Program-made: the position numbers and the translations under genes | The notes under the pieces: generated by a model | What the model saw: only the letters and a program-made list of their open reading frames with translations | Databases searched by the model: none | What the model was told of the DNA's origin: nothing | DNA from: Posidoniimonas polymericola | Lineage (GTDB): Bacteria > Planctomycetota > Planctomycetia > Pirellulales > Lacipirellulaceae | Length of the DNA stretch: 64,000 bases | NCBI RefSeq assembly: GCF_007859935.1 | Contig: NZ_SJPO01000004.1 | Location: forward strand, 1 to 64,000 | Reading direction: 5' to 3' | Part shown: in pieces, positions 8,103-17,959 of the stretch | Numbering within the stretch: position 1 is the first letter of the stretch | Layout of the letters: each line of letters starts with the position of its first letter

Positions 8103-9899
8103 ATGCTGCTCGAGACGCTTGACCTAGTCATTATCGCCGCGGTGATCGCGGTCACGGTGCTCGTGGGGCTCTGGTCGAGCCGGCAGGCGGGCAAGAACCC
8201 CGACCAGTACTTCCTGTCGGGCCGCGGCATGTCGGGGTGGCTGCTGGGCATCTCGCTGGTCGCCACCACGTTCTCGACCGACACGCCCGGGCTGGTCACC
8301 GAGCTGGTCCGCACGCAGGGCGTGGCGGGCAACTGGGCGTGGTGGGCGTTCCTGCTGACCGGCATGCTGACCGTGTTCCTGTTCGCCCGGCTGTGGCGGC
8401 GGTCGGGCGTGGCGACCGACCTGGAGTTTTATGAGCTGCGGTACCACGGGCCCGCGGCGCGGCTGGTGCGGATGTTCCGCGCGCTGTACCTGGGGCTGGT
8501 GTTCAACGGGCTGGTGATGGCCGGCGTGTCGATCGCGGCAATCAAGATCGGCCACGTGATGCTCGGGTTTTCGACCACCGAGGTGCTGCTCTACGGCGGG
8601 CTGACGGCGCTAATCCTGAGCACGATCGGCGGGTTCCGCGCGGTGGTGCTGACCGACTGCCTGTTGTTCGGCGTGGCGATGGCGGGCTCGTTTGCGGCCG
8701 CGTACTTTGCGGTGCAGCACCCGGCGGTCGGCGGCTTCGGCCAACTGTTCAACCACCCGGAAGTGGCCGCCAAGCAGGCGATCTTGCCGCCGTGGGACTG
8801 GAGCACCGAAGAGTCGCGGAACCTGCTGATGACGGTGCTGCTGATGCCGCTGCTGGTGCAGTGGTGGAGCGTCTGGTACCCCGGCGCCGAGCCGGGCGGC
8901 GGCGGCTACATGGCGCAGCGGATGCTGGCCGCGAAGAACGAGAACCACTCGGTCGGCGCGGTGATGCTGTTCAACGCCGCCCACTACGCGCTGCGGCCCT
9001 GGCCGTGGATCGTGGTGGCGCTGGCCTCGCTGGTGGCGTACCCCGAGTTGGCCGACCTCGAGCGGGCGTTCCCCGACCTCGACCCGGCCAAGCTCGGGCA
9101 CGACCTGGCCTACCCCGCCATGCTGACCCAGGCGCCCACCGGCTGGCGGGGCGTGATCCTGGCGTCGCTGCTGTCGGCGTACGTGTCGACCATTTCGACG
9201 CAGCTCAACTGGGGCGCGTCGTACATCACCTACGACTTCTACAAGCCGCTGACCGGCGGCGCGGCCTCCGACAAGCAGCTGGTCGTGGTCGGCCGGGTCA
9301 CGACCGTCGTCATCATGGTGCTGACCAGCCTGCTGGCCGTGTACCTGCAGACCGCGCGGCAAGGGTTCGACCTGCTGCTGAGCGTCGGCGCGGGGACCGG
9401 CCTCGTGTTTGTGCTCCGCTGGTACTGGTGGCGGATCAACGCGGTCAGCGAGATCGCCGCGATGATCGGCTCGGTGCTGGTGGCCGCCTTCTTCCAGTTC
9501 ACCAAGCACGACTTCGCGCCGTGGCAGGTGATGGGGCTGAGCGTCGGCGTCACGACCCTCATCTGGCTCACGGCGACCCTGCTTACCCGACCGGAGCCCG
9601 ACGCGACGCTGTTCTCGTTCCTCAGGTTGATCCGGCCGCGCGGGCCCGGCTGGAAGCGGGTCTACGACCGGGCCGCCGCCGAGGGGCACGCCATCGAGAC
9701 CGACCCGCGCGACTCGATCCGGCTCGGCCTGCTGCGGATGGCGCTCGGCATTGCCGCGATCTACGGCGCGCTGTTCGCGATCGGCAAGGCGTTGTACGGC
9801 GAGTCGGCGACTGCGGTCGCCTTGGCGGTAGTGGCAGTCGTCGCGGGCGGGGCCCTGGCGGTGAGCTTCCGTCGCGGCGCGGCGGTGGTTCGCGGCTAG
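8103..9899 (+). CDS. Sodium:solute symporter family transporter
   Basis: About 598 residues with 12 or more predicted membrane helices, typical of the SSS family (Na+-coupled uptake of sugars, carboxylates or amino acids). Helix 1 carries LWSSRQAGKNPDQYFLSGRGMSGW, here spread over residues 20-46, where the RxxxxYFLxGR motif is a hallmark of the family. Helix 2 has LVATTFSTDTPGL (sodium-site region). Further typical pieces are GGFRAVVLTD and SAYVSTISTQLNWGASY. The ATG at 8103 opens directly into the first helix; an upstream in-frame ATG at 7980 would add a Cys-rich, non-family stretch. Substrate is not predictable. Confidence 0.88.
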   Translation: MLLETLDLVIIAAVIAVTVLVGLWSSRQAGKNPDQYFLSGRGMSGWLLGISLVATTFSTDTPGLVTELVRTQGVAGNWAWWAFLLTGMLTVFLFARLWRRSGVATDLEFYELRYHGPAARLVRMFRALYLGLVFNGLVMAGVSIAAIKIGHVMLGFSTTEVLLYGGLTALILSTIGGFRAVVLTDCLLFGVAMAGSFAAAYFAVQHPAVGGFGQLFNHPEVAAKQAILPPWDWSTEESRNLLMTVLLMPLLVQWWSVWYPGAEPGGGGYMAQRMLAAKNENHSVGAVMLFNAAHYALRPWPWIVVALASLVAYPELADLERAFPDLDPAKLGHDLAYPAMLTQAPTGWRGVILASLLSAYVSTISTQLNWGASYITYDFYKPLTGGAASDKQLVVVGRVTTVVIMVLTSLLAVYLQTARQGFDLLLSVGAGTGLVFVLRWYWWRINAVSEIAAMIGSVLVAAFFQFTKHDFAPWQVMGLSVGVTTLIWLTATLLTRPEPDATLFSFLRLIRPRGPGWKRVYDRAAAEGHAIETDPRDSIRLGLLRMALGIAAIYGALFAIGKALYGESATAVALAVVAVVAGGALAVSFRRGAAVVRG

Positions 9900-9989
9900 T
9901 TGCGTGGGTGGGGCAAGATCGCCTGACCGGCGGCGAACCACCCTCCAGAGCCGCTCAACCCTACGCACTCGGACACCGGAGCCCCTGCC

Positions 9990-10355
9990 TTGATCCGCCG
10001 CACCGCCCTGCTGCTGCTCGTCGCGCCGTTGATGGCCGGCTGTTTCGTCTCCGGCTCCAGCTACCGAGCGAGCCTCGCCTCGCAGTTGTCCAAGTCGGAC
10101 GGCTCGACGCTGCGGGTCGAGTGTGTGACCGACACGCCGCACGACGCCACCAACATCTCGTCGACAATGACGCCCCGGCCCGGGGTCACGGTCGTCATGG
10201 ACGCCCGCACGTTCGTGGTCTACGAGGACCGGGTGACGCTCAACGGCGAGCCGATCGCGGAGCTCAAACCCGCCGCGAATAAGGTGCGGATCGAGATCGA
10301 CGCCAACGGCTACGAGCTGCTGGTTGATGGCCAGCAGGTCGCCGCGGCGGATTGA
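9990..10355 (+). CDS. Small lipoprotein of unknown function
   Basis: A 121-residue exported protein with a TTG start at 9990 and a clear lipoprotein signal: basic MIRR, a hydrophobic run and the lipobox LMAGC with Cys18. The mature part is a short beta-rich domain (VTVVMDARTFVVYEDRV, then VRIEIDANGYELLVDGQ). It may be anchored to the inner or outer membrane. It lies between the symporter and the convergent sulfatase. No family recognised. Confidence 0.7.
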   Translation: MIRRTALLLLVAPLMAGCFVSGSSYRASLASQLSKSDGSTLRVECVTDTPHDATNISSTMTPRPGVTVVMDARTFVVYEDRVTLNGEPIAELKPAANKVRIEIDANGYELLVDGQQVAAAD

Positions 10356-10362
10356 GTGGCGG

Positions 10363-11775
10363 CTAGCGAGCGGCCGCCTTCAGCTCGGCGAACCTAGTCC
10401 GCATGGTTTGGAGCCGCTTGGCGTGCCGCGGGTCGTTGACGAGGTCTTTTTCCTCGAGCGGGTCGTCGGCTAGATGAAAGAGCTGCTCGACGCCGTGCGC
10501 GGGCCAGTAGAAGTACTTCCAGTCCCGCTCGACGAGGGCCTCGGAGGCAGGAATGAAATCTTTGCTGCGGATGGTGGGGTGCTCGTAGAAGAAGTCGTGC
10601 CGCCAGTCCGCGGCTTCGCTCGTCAGGTAAAGCGGCGCGAGGTCCTCGCCCTGCATCCCGGCCGGCGCGTCGTGCCCGGCAGCGGCCAGCATGGTCGGCG
10701 CCAGGTCGATGCTGAGCGTGAGGGCATCGCTGACATCGCCCCGCCGGTCGTCTGGCAGACGCGGGTCGAGGAGAATCAGCGGCACGCGGATGCTCTCTTG
10801 GTGCGGGTACCACTTGTCGGCCAGGCCGTGCTCGCCGTGGTAGTAGCCGTTGTCGGTCGTGAAGATGACTAGGGTGCGTTGCAGCTCACCCTGCCGACGC
10901 AGCTCCTCGACCAGCCGCCCACACACGGCGTCGACCTCGGTCGCCAGGCGGTAGTAGTTCTTCATCATCCGCTGGTACTTGTCGGGCTCGTCGAATCGCC
11001 AGGTCCAGCGGTTCCGCCCCTCGTTCTGGGCGTCGAAGAAGCGCGGCAGCCGCTCCCAAGAATCGCTGGTCGCGTTGGTCGGCGGCTCGACGAACGCGTC
11101 CTCGTACAGCGATAGGCTGCCGGGCTGCGGCAGGTACTGCTCGGGGTTGTGGTCCTCAGCATGGGTGGCAAAAAACGCCACGGTCAGGCAGAACGGCTTG
11201 TCGTCCGGCCGCGTGGCGAGAAACTCCAGCGCGTCCTCCTCGTTCCGCTGCGTGACGTGCACTGGGCTGCCGTCGGCGCGTTGGCACCAATGCTTGCCGT
11301 GGTACGAGCGGCCGAAGTCGTAGCGCTCTGCCGGGAACAGGCCGTTGTGCCACTTGCCGACGTGGCCCACGTGGTAGCCCGCGGCGCGGAGCAGGCCGGG
11401 GTAGGTCTCGGCCCACGGCGTATTGAACCGGGAGAACCCGCGACAGCCGTTCCGCGACATGGTCTGGCCGGTAAGGAGGTTCGCTCGGCTAACGCCGCAG
11501 ATCGAGGTCGTGACGCAGTTGCGCGCAAAGCGGACGCCACCGGCCGCCAAGCGGTCGAGGCACGGCGTCCGCACGACCGGGTTGCCGGCCACGCCGAGCG
11601 TGTCGTGGCGCCAGTCGTCGGCGTAGAGCAGCAGGATGTTGAGCGGCTCACGAGAGGCAGCCGGCGGGGCCGCCGCCTGCAATTGAGCGGCGGTCGCCAT
11701 CAGCAACGCAGCGCCACCCCAGACCAACCAGCATGCCCGTTGGACGCTTAGCAATCTGGGCCAAAGCCAATGCAT
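10363..11775 (-). CDS. Sulfatase, type I (formylglycine-dependent)
   Basis: A 470-residue alkaline-phosphatase-superfamily sulfatase. Residues 1-35 look like a signal peptide (hydrophobic [19 protein letters not shown]), so it acts in the periplasm or outside. Metal-binding Asp-Asp is in [11 protein letters not shown] (residues 53-54). The nucleophile motif is [13 protein letters not shown] with Cys93 to be converted to formylglycine and Arg97; the third position is Val, where CxPxR or CxAxR is usual. Later motifs include GKWHNG and the C-terminal [14 protein letters not shown] metal site. Planctomycetes carry many such enzymes for sulfated polysaccharides; the exact substrate is open. Confidence 0.9.
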   Translation of the reverse strand: MHWLWPRLLSVQRACWLVWGGAALLMATAAQLQAAAPPAASREPLNILLLYADDWRHDTLGVAGNPVVRTPCLDRLAAGGVRFARNCVTTSICGVSRANLLTGQTMSRNGCRGFSRFNTPWAETYPGLLRAAGYHVGHVGKWHNGLFPAERYDFGRSYHGKHWCQRADGSPVHVTQRNEEDALEFLATRPDDKPFCLTVAFFATHAEDHNPEQYLPQPGSLSLYEDAFVEPPTNATSDSWERLPRFFDAQNEGRNRWTWRFDEPDKYQRMMKNYYRLATEVDAVCGRLVEELRRQGELQRTLVIFTTDNGYYHGEHGLADKWYPHQESIRVPLILLDPRLPDDRRGDVSDALTLSIDLAPTMLAAAGHDAPAGMQGEDLAPLYLTSEAADWRHDFFYEHPTIRSKDFIPASEALVERDWKYFYWPAHGVEQLFHLADDPLEEKDLVNDPRHAKRLQTMRTRFAELKAAAR

Positions 11776-12098
11776 CGGATACCCAATTTCTAGTAGAAAA
11801 GAGCCACCTGCTACAATCCAATAGGGGGACGCGCCGCCTGCCGTACTCTACACATCGAATCTCTGCGAGATCCGGGCCTCTGCCGATCGGGTTCTCGCTC
11901 CAACCAACCTTCGCTGCTTCCGACTAATGTCCGAGTTAGCGCGCACGAGGGGACAAAAGTCGGGCGGTCATTTGCCGCCGGTGAGGATCTAGACCCTTCG
12001 TTTGCAGCGCGAAACGAGCCCTCCGGCTCGAAATGGAATCCGACTTTTGTCCCTATAAACCGATGCGCTAGTTGTGGACAAAAGTCTGCGGCGGGCGG
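11776..12098. other. Intergenic region with a palindromic element
   Basis: About 320 nt between two minus-strand genes. No protein is supported. The central part is an inverted-repeat element (11950-12053), and an extra half-copy of the same arm occurs at 12076-12086. Confidence 0.6.
11950..12086. repeat. 14-nt inverted repeat plus third half-copy
   Basis: GGGACAAAAGTCGG (11950-11963) and its exact reverse complement at 12040-12053 bracket 76 nt that contain an inner hairpin (GAGCC/GGCTC near 12017-12029). GGACAAAAGTC recurs at 12076-12086. The arrangement resembles a small non-autonomous palindromic repeat; no transposase is near. Confidence 0.75.
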
Positions 12099-12980
12099 CT
12101 ACTCGTCGCGGAGCACCGAGCGCTCCCCGCCCTCATATTGCGGTCCAGCAGTTGGCGCCACGGGGGGCTGCGGCTTGGCGGGCGGCGTGCTCGAGCCTGC
12201 TTGCGGGCCTGCCTGCGGGGCCGGGATCGCCTCGAACTGGGCCTCGTCGAGCGGGCGCCGTTCGAAGCGGGGCGCCTCGGTCTGAGCGGTGTCGGCGGCT
12301 GCCTCATCCGGGCCCGCCTGTGCGGGTGGCGCCTGGCCTAGATCGGTCGAGGCGATTGCCTGCAGCGCGGCGCGTGTGCGTTGGAACTCGTCGAGGCTCG
12401 ACACGGCTTCAAACTTCGGGTCGGCGGCGACCGAGTCCATCCGGCGGAGCAGCCGCTCGGTCTTGGCCGGGTCGGTCAGCTCACGCTGGTCGAGGGCGAA
12501 GTACTTCTGCCAGCCCTCGCCGCCGTTGAACATATCCAGACGGTCGTTTAGTCCGGCGTGGGCGACCGCCAGCTCGCCCTCGAGCCCCGCACGGGTGGCG
12601 CTGGTCGGCTCAAAATTGGGAGCGAGGTTGTAGGCGGCGGTAGGCGCCGGCGCGTACTGCTGGTCGGCGGGCGACGGGTCGTACTCGTTGTCGGCCGGCG
12701 TCGGGCCGTAGAGCGCAGGCGAAGCAGGCCTGACCGACGAGGGGGCCTGCACCTGCACATTAACGCCCGGCCAGCCGTAGCGGGCGCCGTAGGCCCGCGG
12801 CGACGGGAACCCATACGAGAAGCCGGGCGCCCGGACCGAGACGCCAACCCCCGGCGCGACCGCGACTCCAACCCCAGGCGCCCCGTACATCATTGCGCGG
12901 CGGCGGTAAAACCGCTGAGCGTCGGCCTCGCCGGCGAACAGGAAGACAACGGCAATGGTCAGCAGGGCACGGAACAGCAT
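12099..12980 (-). CDS. Secreted Pro/Ala/Gly-rich protein of unknown function
   Basis: A 293-residue protein with a signal peptide (residues 1-21, ending ADA before QRFYRRR). A Gly/Val/Tyr-rich stretch follows, with repeats such as GVGVAVAPGVGVSVRAPG. Next comes a Pro-rich spacer with repeated 'PxPADxxYxP' units. A small helical domain occupies about residues 135-215 (GLNDRLDMFNGGEGWQKYF, then LLRRMDSVAADPKF), and the tail is disordered and Pro/Ala-rich. Similar domain plans occur in planctomycete envelope proteins, but I do not recognise a named family. It is divergent from birA, with about 200 nt between. Confidence 0.7.
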   Translation of the reverse strand: MLFRALLTIAVVFLFAGEADAQRFYRRRAMMYGAPGVGVAVAPGVGVSVRAPGFSYGFPSPRAYGARYGWPGVNVQVQAPSSVRPASPALYGPTPADNEYDPSPADQQYAPAPTAAYNLAPNFEPTSATRAGLEGELAVAHAGLNDRLDMFNGGEGWQKYFALDQRELTDPAKTERLLRRMDSVAADPKFEAVSSLDEFQRTRAALQAIASTDLGQAPPAQAGPDEAAADTAQTEAPRFERRPLDEAQFEAIPAPQAGPQAGSSTPPAKPQPPVAPTAGPQYEGGERSVLRDE

Positions 12981-13184
12981 AGGGGACCTCGGTTCGCAGA
13001 TTCGAACGGGTAATTTAGGCGGGCTTTAAGCCCACTATTGTAGGTCGCGGGCCACCCAGGGGGCAAACCGCGGTGGCCCGATTGCCCCAATTGGGGGTCC
13101 GCCAGTTAGCGGAGTGCAAAACTTACGCCGGTTTCGCGACCAGCCGGTTTGTCCTCGGGGGGGCGCTCTGATACGCTCCGCTGC

Positions 13185-13973
13185 ATGAGCAACGCGTCCG
13201 ACAACACGATCGATATCCGCCGCCTGATCGACGAGGCGCCGGTGCATCATGTGCACTATTTGCCGGAAACCGATTCCACCAACGAGGTTGCGCTGCATCG
13301 GGCGGGCGAAGTGGCCGCCGACCAGTCTGAGCTGGTGCTGACTAGCCGACAGCTGCGGGGGAAAGGACGCGGCGAAAACCGCTGGCACGCCGGCGAGGGC
13401 GCCCTGACGTTTTCGCTGATCACGCCGCGGTTGAGCCTGCCCCGCGAGCAGACACCGCGGATCTCGCTGACGGCCGGGCTGGCAATGTGCCACGCGGTCG
13501 AGCAGTTTGTCGGCGGCGGCCATCCGCAGCTCAAGTGGCCCAATGACGTCTTCCTCAACGGCCGCAAGGCAGCCGGCATCCTGATCGAGTCGCCGGGCGA
13601 CTCGGTCGATCGGTTCGTGATCGGCATCGGGCTGAACGTCAACAACCCGCTAACTGACGCCCCCGCCGAGGTCCGCGACCTGGCGACCTCCCTCTCCGAG
13701 GCGGCCGGGCAGTCGCTGCCCCTGACCGACGTGCTGATCGCCTGCCTGCAGCAGCTCGACGCGTGCCTGAAACTGCTTCTCGCCGGCTCGGAAGAGCTCG
13801 CCCGCGGCTGGCGGTCGGCGTCGCTGCTGGACGGGCGGAAGGTGCGGCTCGCGCTGCCGACCGAGGCGATCGAGGGGGTCTGCCGGGGAATTGGCGACGA
13901 CGGGGCCTTGCTCATCGAAACGCCCTCGGGCGAGCGGGCCTGCTACGGCGGCGTGGTCGAGCGGTTCGAGTGA
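13185..13973 (+). CDS. birA: Biotin--[acetyl-CoA-carboxylase] ligase
   Basis: A 262-residue biotin protein ligase. It adenylates biotin and transfers it to a lysine of carboxylase carrier domains. The nucleotide/biotin loop is at residues 59-67 (GKGRGENRW), the core motif KWPND at 117-121, and the catalytic Lys region in NGRKAAGILIE near 128. A C-terminal SH3-like domain follows (GRKVRLALPTEAIEGVC to end). There is no N-terminal DNA-binding helix-turn-helix, so this is a class I ligase without BirA repressor function. It sits upstream of decarboxylase-pump subunits, whose alpha subunit would be a biotin protein. Confidence 0.92.
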   Translation: MSNASDNTIDIRRLIDEAPVHHVHYLPETDSTNEVALHRAGEVAADQSELVLTSRQLRGKGRGENRWHAGEGALTFSLITPRLSLPREQTPRISLTAGLAMCHAVEQFVGGGHPQLKWPNDVFLNGRKAAGILIESPGDSVDRFVIGIGLNVNNPLTDAPAEVRDLATSLSEAAGQSLPLTDVLIACLQQLDACLKLLLAGSEELARGWRSASLLDGRKVRLALPTEAIEGVCRGIGDDGALLIETPSGERACYGGVVERFE

Positions 13974-14064
13974 AACAGGCCGGCGGGGCGGATTCAAAGA
14001 ACCCTCTCGGCCAACTATCCTAGGGACTCTCCGAGAGCCCACACATCTCTTTCAGGTTGAGTGC

Positions 14065-14445
14065 ATGGCATTGCTGCTACCGATTCTGGCCGAAGCGAGC
14101 GGTTGGCAAGGCATCGTGGAAGGCCGCGGGTTGGCGATCTCAGTCACCGGCATGCTGATTGTCTTTGTCGCATTGGCGACCATCAGCACCTTTATCGCGA
14201 TGCTCCCCAAGCTGCTGGCCCTGATCGAGCCGATCTTCCCCGAGTCGGCCGGCCATCACCACGCCTCCCCGGCGGCGCCGCAAGCCCCGGCCCCAACGGC
14301 GGTGCCCGCCACGGTTGTCGCGGTCGCCGGGTCGCTGCCCGCCGCTGGTCCGGCGCCGGCCCAGCAAGACGACGGCGCCGTGATCGCCGCGATCGGCTAC
14401 GCGGTGCACGCCAGTTCGTCCGCGGGCAAGGGAGCAAAGGCCTAG
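14065..14445 (+). CDS. OadG-like gamma subunit of a sodium-pumping decarboxylase
   Basis: A 126-residue protein with one membrane helix near residues 26-48 (LAISVTGMLIVFVALATIS), then a Pro/Ala-rich linker and a short conserved-looking end (VIAAIGYAVHASS). This is the plan of OadG/MmdD gamma subunits, which anchor the carboxyltransferase to the beta subunit. The ATG at 14065 is chosen because it lies just before the hydrophobic start; the frame is open further upstream. Its stop is one base before the ATG of the beta-subunit gene, which supports the assignment more than the sequence alone. Confidence 0.78.
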   Translation: MALLLPILAEASGWQGIVEGRGLAISVTGMLIVFVALATISTFIAMLPKLLALIEPIFPESAGHHHASPAAPQAPAPTAVPATVVAVAGSLPAAGPAPAQQDDGAVIAAIGYAVHASSSAGKGAKA

Positions 14446-14446
14446 C

Positions 14447-15574
14447 ATGGATATCTTCAAAGGCTTTCTCGAAACGACCGCGTTCGCCCAGCTCACGTTC
14501 GGCAACGGGATCATGATCCTGATCGGGCTCGTGTTCATCGCGCTGGCGATCATCAAGGACTACGAGCCGCTGCTGCTCCTGCCGATCGGCTTCGGAGCGG
14601 TGGTCGGCAACATCCCGACCGACCCCAGCATGGGACTGAGCGTGTACGACTCGGGCAGCGTGCTGAGCTACCTGTACTTCGGCGTCAGCCAGGGCATCTT
14701 CCCGCCGCTGATCTTCCTGGGGATCGGCGCCATGACCGACTTCTCCACGATGCTGTCGAACCCAAAGCTCGTGCTGCTCGGCGCCGCGGCGCAGATGGGC
14801 ATCTTCCTGACGCTGCTCGGCGCGATGTGGCTCGGCTTCACGCCCGAGCAGGCCGGCGCGATCGGCATCATCGGCGGGGCCGACGGCCCAACCGCGATCT
14901 TCCTGGCGGCCAAGCTGGCCCCGGAACTGCTCGGCGCGATCGCGATCGCGGCCTACAGCTACATGGCGCTGGTGCCGGTGATCCAGCCGCCGATCATGAA
15001 GCTGCTGACCACCCGCCAGGAGCGGCTGATCCAGATGAAGTCGCCGCGGCACGTGTCGAAGCGTGAGCGGATCATCTTCCCAATCGCCGCGTTCCTGATC
15101 TGCACGTTCATCGCCCCCGGCGCCCTGGTGCTGATCGGCATGCTGTTCCTCGGCAACCTGCTGAAGGAGAGCACCGTGACCGAGCGGCTGGCCAACACGG
15201 CCCGCACCGCGATGATCGACATCGTCACGATCCTGCTCGGCTTCTCGGTCGGCGCCAGCACCAAGGCCCAAAACTTCCTGACCGAACAGTCGCTGCAGAT
15301 CTTCGGCCTAGGGGCGCTGTCGTTCGCCATCGCCACGGCCAGCGGCGTGCTGTTCGCCAAGTTTATGAACCTGTTCCTGACGCACAAGATCAACCCGCTA
15401 ATCGGCGCCGCCGGCGTGTCGGCCGTGCCCGACTCGGCCCGCGTCGCGCAGATGGTCGGCCAGAAGGAAGACCCCCACAACTTCCTGCTGATGCACGCGA
15501 TGGCTCCGAACGTGGCCGGCGTGATCGGCTCGGCCGTGGCCGCCGGCGTGCTGTGGTCGGTGCTGACCGGCTAG
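14447..15574 (+). CDS. oadB: Beta subunit of Na+-translocating oxaloacetate/methylmalonyl-CoA decarboxylase
   Basis: A 375-residue membrane protein with about nine helices. The signature GIIGGADGPTAIF at about residues 143-155 contains the Asp that in OadB takes part in sodium translocation and decarboxylation. A C-terminal pore-loop region has GAAGVSAVPDSARV, also conserved. It would decarboxylate carboxybiotin on the partner subunit and export Na+. Oxaloacetate, methylmalonyl-CoA and glutaconyl-CoA pumps share this subunit, so the substrate cannot be fixed here. No alpha subunit or biotin carrier lies in the window. It converges with the next gene, overlapping by four bases. Confidence 0.92.
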   Translation: MDIFKGFLETTAFAQLTFGNGIMILIGLVFIALAIIKDYEPLLLLPIGFGAVVGNIPTDPSMGLSVYDSGSVLSYLYFGVSQGIFPPLIFLGIGAMTDFSTMLSNPKLVLLGAAAQMGIFLTLLGAMWLGFTPEQAGAIGIIGGADGPTAIFLAAKLAPELLGAIAIAAYSYMALVPVIQPPIMKLLTTRQERLIQMKSPRHVSKRERIIFPIAAFLICTFIAPGALVLIGMLFLGNLLKESTVTERLANTARTAMIDIVTILLGFSVGASTKAQNFLTEQSLQIFGLGALSFAIATASGVLFAKFMNLFLTHKINPLIGAAGVSAVPDSARVAQMVGQKEDPHNFLLMHAMAPNVAGVIGSAVAAGVLWSVLTG

Positions 15575-16443
15575 GCCGCCCGGTCGGCCAGGTACCGCCG
15601 CAGCCAGCGGGTCTCGGGCCCGAGCCAGATCGGCCCGGTGAAGTTGAGCCCGCCGACAACGATCACCAGGGCGTTGAGCACCGCCATGCACATCCACGTG
15701 ACGTCGCCGTGGAGGTCGGTCTTCTCGTCGGTCAGGATGACCACCAAAAACACCAGCAGGAACAACCCGACTCCGCGGAGCCCGACGACGGCCCGCACCG
15801 GGCGGTCGCTGTCGGGGCGGACGGTCGCGTGTTCTCCCCTAGGCTGGCGATTACGGTCGGCGGCTCGGTGGTGGAGGATCTCCCAGACCGTGTCGGCCAC
15901 CCTCAACAAGGCGTAGCCCAACAGGCAGGCCAGCAGTCCCGGGGACTCGAGCGTCGCGAGGTCGAGGCCGGCCTCGTGGATCAGCGTCATGACAATCAAC
16001 AGGGTCGAGATGCCGCCCATCGCGAAATCGACAAAGACGCCGCCGAGCGGGTCCCACTTGGCCCGCAGGTGGGAGGGGTGGGCCGCGTGGCTGCCGTTGC
16101 GGAGCGCGTCGACCACGACCCAGACGTGCCAGTCGTCGTACATGGTGGCGGCGAACGCCTCGGCCCGCTCCCGGAGCAGCAGCACCTTGGCGGCGTCACA
16201 GAGGATGCCGACCCAGGCGCCGACCAGCAGGAAGACCATCATCTCGACCGCGGACCAGCCCCACCAGCCAAGACCCACCAGCGGCACGGCGCCGGCCAGC
16301 ACGGTCTGCAGCCCGCCGGTGACTTCTTCCCACATGTAGGCCCCGCCCCGCCGGGCGAGCGCAGCGGCGGCGTTCGCGTGGAAGCGTTCGAGGTCCGCCT
16401 GGGTGAGCGGGATCTTCTGCTCAGACTTCTTGCTGCGCGCCAT
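15571..16443 (-). CDS. Multi-pass membrane protein of unknown function
   Basis: A 290-residue protein, not recognised. The N-terminus is basic and soluble (MARSKKSEQK), followed by about six hydrophobic segments, in pairs near residues 45-85, 140-180 and 225-270. A soluble loop of about 55 residues (RAEAFAATMYDDWHVWVVVDALRNGSHAAHP, split between residues 93 and 123) separates the first pair from the rest. The ATG at 16443 is the natural start. It overlaps the convergent oadB by four bases and is downstream of the NtrC-type regulator gene on the same strand. Confidence 0.68.
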   Translation of the reverse strand: MARSKKSEQKIPLTQADLERFHANAAAALARRGGAYMWEEVTGGLQTVLAGAVPLVGLGWWGWSAVEMMVFLLVGAWVGILCDAAKVLLLRERAEAFAATMYDDWHVWVVVDALRNGSHAAHPSHLRAKWDPLGGVFVDFAMGGISTLLIVMTLIHEAGLDLATLESPGLLACLLGYALLRVADTVWEILHHRAADRNRQPRGEHATVRPDSDRPVRAVVGLRGVGLFLLVFLVVILTDEKTDLHGDVTWMCMAVLNALVIVVGGLNFTGPIWLGPETRWLRRYLADRAA

Positions 16444-16528
16444 CTGCGGGCCCCGGGAGCGTCGTCGCCAACCACAAGGTACCCCCGCTACTCAACATCC
16501 GGCAATCCGGTCCGCCAACGCGGCCGCG

Positions 16529-17911
<1,383 letters not shown>

Positions 17912-17959
17912 CTTCGTGAGCTTGGCGGTTGACGGGGTGTGGTTAAGTCAGTTTAGCGG

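Noticed and set aside
8792-10282. Very long open frames on both strands across the symporter gene (also minus 8610-10142)
   Set aside because: They are out-of-frame shadows of a GC-rich gene. Their products are Arg/Gly/Ala-rich with no family pattern, while the symporter frame is clear.
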